Source: an uncultured Collinsella sp.
Lineage (GTDB): Bacteria; Actinomycetota; Coriobacteriia; Coriobacteriales; Coriobacteriaceae
DNA: 10,854 nt
NCBI GenBank assembly: GCA_902489295.1
Contig: CABTZM010000054.1
Location: 1-10,854, forward strand
Reading direction: 5' to 3'
The number at the start of each line of letters is the position of its first letter. Positions within the stretch are counted from its first letter, which is position 1. The position numbers and the translations under genes are program-made. Below, one piece after another: positions 5,971 to 10,854 of the stretch. The notes under the pieces were generated by a model. It was not told the DNA's origin. It saw only the letters and a program-made list of their open reading frames with translations, and made no database searches.

Positions 5971-7347
5971 TTAGAGCGTGATGATATCCGAGATATTGAG
6001 GGCCTGAGCGTCGACGGCATCGTGCGTGGCAAGCAACAGCATGCGACCGTCGAGCAAGTCGAGCACGACCTCGGCGCATGCGTCGCGTGCAGCGGTATCT
6101 AGACCGGTAAAGGGCTCGTCCAGAATCACCGCGTCGCCTGGGCACAGCAGGGCTCGAGCGATCTCGACGCGACGGCGCTGCCCGCCCGAAAGCTCGGCCA
6201 CGCGAGCATGTACATCGACCCCCGGCACCAGCAGGCGCAACAGGGCTGCAGCACTCGAGGCATCCACGCGCGCGTCGGCGCACACCAGCACGTTATCCAG
6301 GGCAGAGATGTCCTCGACCAGGCACACATCCTGAAACACCATGGAGCACGGCGCGCACTCCCCCGCCGCAAGGGCAAGGAGCGTCGACTTGCCCGCACCC
6401 GAGGCGCCCATCACACAGATACGCCCAGACGCGGGCACGTTGAGCACCAGTCCGGCGAGCGCCGGCGCCCAGGGCGCGCGATCGCCCACGGCAAGCGCAA
6501 GCTCCGCTGAAGTGCCATCGCTCGCAGCCCCCGCACGCCCACGCAATCCATGCCCATGCGCCCGCACGGCCGCGCCCCACGCCACGGGTCCCGAAACCCG
6601 CAGCAGCCACACCAGCACGCGCTCACACGCCCACGAGGCGGCAACGACCAGCATGGTCCACGCCAGCAGGTCGGCCGTCTCAATCAAAAGCTTTGCCTGA
6701 TAGATGCGCTCACCCACGGTGCCCACCGCCATGCCGATAAGCTCGGCTGCCACGCCGGCCTTCCAGCTCATACCAATCACGGCACGGGCGCACGAAAGCA
6801 CAAACGGCAGGACTTCGCGCCAGGTATGGGCGCAAAACAGTCGCCAGCCCCGCACGCCATGCAGGCGAAACATCTGCTCCTGTGGCTCATCCGTTTGCGT
6901 CAAACCCTCGACCAGCGAGAAATACACGCCCGGCAGTGCCATCAAAAAGACCGCTGCAATGCTCACGCGCGCCGACCCCAACCAAATGAGCAACAGGACC
7001 ACCACGCAGGCAACCGGCGTCGCCTTCACAAACGACAGCGCCGGAGCCACCAGGCGCGCAAACGCACGCGAACGTGACGAAATCCCGGCAAGCACGCCAC
7101 CACACACCGCGGCAAGCGCCAGCCCGCCTAGTATCCGCGCGCCCGAGCCCGCCAAAATCGCCCAGGTACCGCCATCGCACACCAGGCGCAGCAGCGCCAA
7201 GGCAACAGCACCCGGCCCCGGCAAAATCAGCGGCTGCGCCACCAGCGCCGCCACCAGCATCCACACGGCAAGCCAAAAGGCGGCGACGGCACCTGCTGCC
7301 GCCACCGCCTTCATACGCTCTGTCATTTGTCGAGCAAACGCACGCAC
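5971..7347 (-). CDS. NitT/TauT-type ABC transporter, permease-ATPase fusion in one chain
   Basis: One 458-aa polypeptide joins an SsuC/TauC-like permease (about 15-250) to an ATPase (about 281-458). The permease has about six hydrophobic segments and the family coupling region AELIGMAVGTVGERI (201-215). The ATPase has Walker A GASGAGKST (314-322), Q-loop Q339, signature LSGGQ (386-390), Walker B VILDEP (407-412, catalytic E411), D-loop GLD (415-417) and H442. It is unusually compact: Walker A and Q-loop are only about 17 residues apart, so the usual GL-x-P-x-SG-x-V segment is missing, and the chain ends 16 residues after the H-loop. A homodimer would supply both halves of a transporter. The GTG start at 7347 has GGAG (7354-7357) 6 nt upstream, inside the end of the binding-protein gene, 3 nt away. 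The substrate is unknown; this class imports nitrate, sulfonates, pyrimidine precursors and similar compounds. Confidence 0.9.
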   Translation of the reverse strand: MRAFARQMTERMKAVAAAGAVAAFWLAVWMLVAALVAQPLILPGPGAVALALLRLVCDGGTWAILAGSGARILGGLALAAVCGGVLAGISSRSRAFARLVAPALSFVKATPVACVVVLLLIWLGSARVSIAAVFLMALPGVYFSLVEGLTQTDEPQEQMFRLHGVRGWRLFCAHTWREVLPFVLSCARAVIGMSWKAGVAAELIGMAVGTVGERIYQAKLLIETADLLAWTMLVVAASWACERVLVWLLRVSGPVAWGAAVRAHGHGLRGRAGAASDGTSAELALAVGDRAPWAPALAGLVLNVPASGRICVMGASGAGKSTLLALAAGECAPCSMVFQDVCLVEDISALDNVLVCADARVDASSAAALLRLLVPGVDVHARVAELSGGQRRRVEIARALLCPGDAVILDEPFTGLDTAARDACAEVVLDLLDGRMLLLATHDAVDAQALNISDIITL

Positions 7348-7350
7348 GGG

Positions 7351-8409
7351 CTACTCCAAGTAGTAGAAATCGTCAGCCGGAAGTTTACCACCCACGGCAC
7401 TCGCGTCCGCGTCGGCCAGCACCTGCAGGTACCCACCGAGCGCCGCCTTCATGTCCTTCCCCGTCTGGCACACGAGCATGCACCCGGGAATCGCCTTTTC
7501 GGCAATCGCGGCGTTATCCACGATGCCCGCATCGACCACGGCCTGGGCCCAGTCCGCCGGCGACGCGTTCACGGCCTCAACGCTCGCCGCGTGGCAGCTC
7601 AGGAATTCCGCCACGGCCTCGGGATGTTCCTCGGCAAACGTGCGGCGCACCACGGTCACGCCCGTCAGCAGGCGCGAACCCGTGTCACCTGCCAGCTCAT
7701 CCCACACATCGGTCAGACTTACCGGAGCCGACAGCTTGCCTTCGCTCTTGGCGATGGCGGCGGTCTTGAACGGCTCGGGCAGCACGCCCACAGCAGACGG
7801 ATCGGCAAGCAGGGCCGACAGCACCTCGGTGGGCTCGCTCTTAAACTCAAGCGTCACCTGGCCGGTCAGGCCCGCGCGCTCCAGCAGGTAGTTCATGACG
7901 TACTCCGGCGTGGCGCCCTTGCCCGTCATATAGACGGTATGGCCCGCCAGATCGCCAAACGAGGCCACACTCGCGTCGCCCGTCACAACGTTCAGCACGC
8001 CCAGCGTGTTGATGTCGATGACCTGCACAGCGCCCTCGGTCTTGTTGTAGAGCACGCTCGCCACGTTGGCGGGCACCAGGGCAATGTCGATATCGCCCTG
8101 AATGACCTTGGGCACAATCTCGTCGGCGGCAGTGTTGATCGCAAAGTCGAACTCATTGTCCGTCTCGCCATCGGCAGCCTGGTCCATAAACTGCACCAGG
8201 CCAATCGAGGTCGGGCCCTTGAGCGACGCGACGTGCACCTCGACCGGCTCGGCAGCGGCACCGTCAGCGGCAGCCCCGGCAGCCGAGCCCGCAGCAGCCC
8301 CCGCCCCCGCAGCTCCGCCGCCGCAGCCCGCGAGCGCAAGCGACAAGGCGCCCGCGGCGAGCGCCGAGGCAAACCCCCGGCGCGACATTTCAAAATCAAA
8401 CGCGCGCAT
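7351..8409 (-). CDS. NitT/TauT-type ABC substrate-binding lipoprotein
   Basis: Predicted surface-anchored solute receptor of 352 aa for the fused permease-ATPase encoded 3 nt downstream. The signal peptide has a twin-arginine start, SRRGF (9-13), a hydrophobic core, and a lipobox LAGC with lipidated C29. An Ala/Gly-rich linker (30 to about 55) then leads to the SsuA/TauA/ThiY-like fold: VEVHVASLKGPTSIGL at the start of domain 1, a DIDIALVPANVASVLYNK segment, a central GDLAGHTVYMTGKGATPEYV element, and a GVLPEPF motif common in these receptors. The ATG at 8409 is preferred over the GTG at 8418: GAGGGG (8421-8426) is 11 nt from the ATG but only 2 nt from the GTG. It follows the hydrogenase stop codon by 2 nt, so it is likely translationally coupled. 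The ligand cannot be assigned from sequence. Confidence 0.88.
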   Translation of the reverse strand: MRAFDFEMSRRGFASALAAGALSLALAGCGGGAAGAGAAAGSAAGAAADGAAAEPVEVHVASLKGPTSIGLVQFMDQAADGETDNEFDFAINTAADEIVPKVIQGDIDIALVPANVASVLYNKTEGAVQVIDINTLGVLNVVTGDASVASFGDLAGHTVYMTGKGATPEYVMNYLLERAGLTGQVTLEFKSEPTEVLSALLADPSAVGVLPEPFKTAAIAKSEGKLSAPVSLTDVWDELAGDTGSRLLTGVTVVRRTFAEEHPEAVAEFLSCHAASVEAVNASPADWAQAVVDAGIVDNAAIAEKAIPGCMLVCQTGKDMKAALGGYLQVLADADASAVGGKLPADDFYYLE

Positions 8410-8411
8410 CG

Positions 8412-10223
8412 CTAGCACGTCCCCTCGTTAGGCATCGTCCATGCGTGATGGTCGGTATGCAGCAACTCCTCGGCCAGCGGTGAGAGCGGCTCGCCCAAAA
8501 ACTCGCTATAGCACGCCTGGACATCGGGATTCTCGTGCGAGAAGCGAATGTCCGCAGCGGCATCCAGGCCCCACAGCACCTGGCCGCGCTCAGCTGCCAG
8601 CTCGCAGCCGTCGTGGATGGGCTGGCCGCCGCCACCGACACAGCCGCCCGGGCACGCCATGACCTCAACGAAGTCATAGCTCACGCGGCCGGCGCGAATC
8701 GCGTCGAGCAGACGGGCGGCGTTGCCCAGCCCGTGCGCCACGGCGACGCGCACCTTGGTGCCATCGATATCGGCCACGGCTTCCTTCCAGCCGTCCAGGC
8801 CACGCACGTCGGTAAAGAAGTCGGCGTCGGGATTCTCGCCCGTCACCAGGTAATAGGCCGAGCGCACGGCGGCCTCCATCACGCCGCCCGTGGCGCCAAA
8901 GATCACACCTGCGCCCGTGCCAAAGCCCAGCGGCGTATCGAGCGGCTCCTCGATCAGCGTGTCCACGCTCACGTGGCTCGCGCGGATCATGCGCACCATC
9001 TCGCGCACCGTCAGCGCAACGTCCACATCGGGCGCGCCGCCCTCGCCCACCATGCTCGGCAGCGCACACTCGGCCTTCTTGGCCGTGCACGGCATCACGG
9101 ACACCACAAACAGGCGCTCGGGCTCCACGCCCAACACCTTGGCGTAGTACGTCTTGGCAATGGCGCCGAACATCTGCTGCGGCGACTTGGACGTGGACAG
9201 GCTGTCGACAAACTCCGGATAGCGCGCCTTCACAAAGCGCACCCAGCCCGGGCAGCAACTCGTGAACATGGGCCAGCCGCGGCTGTCGCCCTCGCCCTTG
9301 GCGACCTTACCCAGGCGCTCGATCAGTTCGGATCCCTCCTCCATAATGGTGAGGTCGGCCGAGAAATCGGTGTCGAACACGTACTCAAAGCCAACGCGGC
9401 GCAGCGCGCAGGCTAGGCGCTCAACGGTGGCCTTCTCGCGAGATATGCCGAGTTCCTCGCCCCAAGCGCTACGCACAGCCGGTGCGATCTGCACCAGCAC
9501 GATTTTGTCGGGATCGGCGAGAGCGTCGAACACGGTCTCGGTATCGTCGCGCTCGCGCAGTGCGCCCGTCGGGCAATGCGTAATGCACTGGCCGCACGCG
9601 ACGCAATCGGTCTTGCCGATCGGCGCGCGCCCGCGGGTACCCACGGCGGTGTGCGTGGCGCGGTTGGTTAGGTCCCAGATCCCTAGGCCCTGCACGCTCT
9701 CGCACACCTTGATGCAGCGCATGCATTTAATGCACTTGTCGTTTTCGCGGATGATGGGAAAATCGAAATCCCAGCCCTCGCCCGCCAAATGCCTTTGATA
9801 CGGCAGATAGAAGATGCCCAGGTCGTTGGCGATGGTCTGCAGGTTGCAGTTGCCGCTGCGCACACAGCTCGTGCACTGCGAATCATGCTGGGACAGCAGC
9901 AGCTGCACGTTGGTTCGGCGGGCCTCGCGGGCCTTGGGACTGTTGGTGTGGACCACCATGCCGTCGAGCACGTAGTTGTTGCAGGCGGCGACCAACTGGT
10001 CGCAGCCCTCAACCTCGACCACGCACACGCGGCAGCCTCCGATCTCGTTTAGATCGCGCAGGTAGCACAGGGTGGGAATCTGAATGCCGACGGACTTGGC
10101 CGCATCCAGGATCGTGGTGTGCTCGGGCACCACGACTTCGCAGTTATCGATAATGAGCCTGACCATGTTGTGCGCTCCGTTTTCGCTGTTGTCGCCGACG
10201 GTGGTTTTGTTGAGCTCTACCAT
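8412..10223 (-). CDS. hydA: [FeFe] hydrogenase, group A, modular HndD/HydA type
   Basis: Iron-only hydrogenase catalytic subunit of 603 aa, presumably cytoplasmic, interconverting protons and H2 with electrons from ferredoxin or a pyridine-nucleotide partner. Domains in order are a [2Fe-2S] ferredoxin domain (C53, C64, C67, C81), the His-Cys [4Fe-4S] site H113-x3-C117-x2-C120-x5-C126, and two [4Fe-4S] sites (C164, C167, C170, C174; C207, C210, C213, C217). The H-cluster domain follows: TSCCPGW (321-327, with C323 as likely proton-relay Cys and C324 as ligand), MPCTAKKAE (377-385, C379), and MACPGGCVGGGGQP (522-535, C524 and C528). A short C-terminal part (561-589) resembles the small-subunit segment. 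All motifs of an active prototypical enzyme are intact. The ATG at 10223 has GGGAGGA 7 nt upstream and overlaps the preceding stop by 7 nt. A second candidate start is the ATG at residue 20. Confidence 0.95.
   Translation of the reverse strand: MVELNKTTVGDNSENGAHNMVRLIIDNCEVVVPEHTTILDAAKSVGIQIPTLCYLRDLNEIGGCRVCVVEVEGCDQLVAACNNYVLDGMVVHTNSPKAREARRTNVQLLLSQHDSQCTSCVRSGNCNLQTIANDLGIFYLPYQRHLAGEGWDFDFPIIRENDKCIKCMRCIKVCESVQGLGIWDLTNRATHTAVGTRGRAPIGKTDCVACGQCITHCPTGALRERDDTETVFDALADPDKIVLVQIAPAVRSAWGEELGISREKATVERLACALRRVGFEYVFDTDFSADLTIMEEGSELIERLGKVAKGEGDSRGWPMFTSCCPGWVRFVKARYPEFVDSLSTSKSPQQMFGAIAKTYYAKVLGVEPERLFVVSVMPCTAKKAECALPSMVGEGGAPDVDVALTVREMVRMIRASHVSVDTLIEEPLDTPLGFGTGAGVIFGATGGVMEAAVRSAYYLVTGENPDADFFTDVRGLDGWKEAVADIDGTKVRVAVAHGLGNAARLLDAIRAGRVSYDFVEVMACPGGCVGGGGQPIHDGCELAAERGQVLWGLDAAADIRFSHENPDVQACYSEFLGEPLSPLAEELLHTDHHAWTMPNEGTC
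8421..8426 (-). promoter_or_regulatory. Ribosome binding site of the substrate-binding protein inside hydA
   Basis: GAGGGG lies in the last codons of the hydrogenase gene, 11 nt before the ATG at 8409. It favours ATG over the GTG at 8418 and suggests translational coupling. Confidence 0.5.
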
Positions 10224-10854
10224 TCCAGGTTCCTCCCTCCGCGGAACGCACCAAAGCCAAAGTGGTCGCAACGCAGGCAGCGACTCGCCTCTTGGTGTGC
10301 CTCCTCCTCGGTAAGGCCCTGTTCGACCAGATTCCAATCGTGAATGCGCTCGCCAGCCTCGCGCTCGCCCAGCTCGCAACGGCCGCACTCGTGCTTGCCC
10401 TTAAACTGAACGGTCGGCAGCTCCACGTCGAGCTTAATCTTGTGGTCGAAACCCAGGTAGCGGTCGATATTTGCCGAGGCAACGCGGCCGGCGTTGATGG
10501 CACGGATGACGGTGGCGGGGCCGGTCTGGCAATCGCCGCCGCTAAAGAGGCCATCGAAGTTGGGCACGGCGCCGTCCGAATCGGTGACGACGCGACCCCA
10601 CTTGCAGGCGATGCCCATGTCCTCAAACGGCTTGGAGTCGATGTCCTGACCAATGGCCACGAACACGCGCTCGCAGGGAATGACCTGCTCGGGCGTGACG
10701 GCGGCACGCGGGGCCGGGCGCCCGCGGCGGGGCTCGCCGATAATCTGCGGCTGCACGCGCAAGCCGCTCACGCGACCGTCCTCCCCCGTCTCGATGGCGC
10801 GCGCGGCCGTAAGCTCCAGAACCTCGCAGCCCCCCGCCCGGGCACCCGCGATCC
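10217..10854 (-). CDS. GltD-like FAD/NAD(P) oxidoreductase, C-terminal part, cut by the window edge
   Basis: The frame is open to the edge of the window, so the start is missing; 211 residues are visible. It resembles the C-terminal half of glutamate-synthase small-subunit-like oxidoreductases. Visible elements are the second nucleotide-binding domain, ending in a conserved RVFVAIGQDID strand-turn, and the FAD-contacting FDGLFSGGDCQTGPATVI, followed by an Ala/Ile-rich helix (RAINAGRVASANIDRYLG). A C-terminal cysteine region (CGRC, then CLRCD about 40 residues later) could hold an iron-sulfur cluster. It overlaps the hydrogenase start by 7 nt (ATGGTAG), so the two are co-expressed. The likely role is electron transfer between NAD(P)H and the hydrogenase, possibly with a NuoF-like part outside the window. 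A GTG at 10771 is in frame but conserved-looking sequence continues upstream of it, so it is not the start. Confidence 0.85.
   Translation of the reverse strand, partial: IAGARAGGCEVLELTAARAIETGEDGRVSGLRVQPQIIGEPRRGRPAPRAAVTPEQVIPCERVFVAIGQDIDSKPFEDMGIACKWGRVVTDSDGAVPNFDGLFSGGDCQTGPATVIRAINAGRVASANIDRYLGFDHKIKLDVELPTVQFKGKHECGRCELGEREAGERIHDWNLVEQGLTEEEAHQEASRCLRCDHFGFGAFRGGRNLEW
10231..10237 (-). promoter_or_regulatory. Ribosome binding site of hydA within the preceding gene
   Basis: GGGAGGA lies 7 nt before the ATG at 10223, inside the last codons of the upstream oxidoreductase. It argues for the 603-aa product rather than the longer open frame that continues to 10388 across the neighbouring gene. 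Confidence 0.7.

Noticed and set aside
7327..8415. Open frame of 362 codons on the plus strand opposite the substrate-binding protein
   Set aside because: Low-complexity Arg/His/Gly-rich translation, antisense to a gene with clear signal peptide and family motifs.
10224..10388. N-terminal extension of the hydrogenase by 55 codons
   Set aside because: It overlaps conserved coding sequence of the preceding oxidoreductase and has no hydrogenase-like residues; the ATG at 10223 has a good ribosome binding site.

Overview
The window looks like chromosomal DNA from a strictly anaerobic, GC-rich Gram-positive of the Coriobacteriia, most like Collinsella. I infer this from the high GC with GC-ending codons, the strong AGGAGG-type ribosome binding sites, and the gene set: a FucO-type lactaldehyde reductase, a YgiQ radical SAM protein, and an [FeFe] hydrogenase behind a GltD-like flavoprotein. 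No database was consulted, so the genus is a recognition-level inference.

Region 1 (1-1487). A 388-aa iron-dependent lactaldehyde reductase (fucO, minus strand) is followed by a large nested inverted repeat (19-148) and preceded by a CG-centred palindrome resembling a LacI-family operator. A classic rho-independent terminator (1444-1481) belongs to the next gene upstream, so fucO is probably its own transcription unit.

Region 2 (1488-4608). A DUF1275/YoaK-family membrane protein (minus) and ygiQ (plus) diverge from a 268-bp intergenic region holding a perfect 12-bp inverted repeat beside a candidate -10 box. YgiQ very probably starts at a GTG (2473), and has disordered basic tails at both ends.

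Region 3 (4605-5970). A RelB/DinJ-type ribbon-helix-helix antitoxin with no adjacent toxin is followed 34 nt later by a CPBP intramembrane metalloprotease on the same strand. The protease gene ends tail-to-tail with ygiQ inside a shared CTAG, and its last codons carry a 17-bp perfect hairpin. Upstream of the antitoxin lie repeated GGTAT/ATACC boxes and a second long inverted repeat. This two-gene pair is the best candidate in the window for an uncharacterised module.

Region 4 (5971-10854). A tightly packed minus-strand operon runs, in transcription order, from a GltD-like FAD/NAD(P) oxidoreductase (cut by the window edge), to a 603-aa [FeFe] hydrogenase, to a twin-arginine lipoprotein substrate-binding protein, to a single-chain NitT/TauT-type permease-ATPase fusion with an unusually compact nucleotide-binding domain. 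Junctions are a 7-nt overlap, a 2-nt gap and a 3-nt gap, so translational coupling is likely. The first two genes fit a pyridine-nucleotide-linked hydrogenase; why an importer follows them is not evident. No CRISPR array, insertion sequence, tRNA or rRNA was seen.
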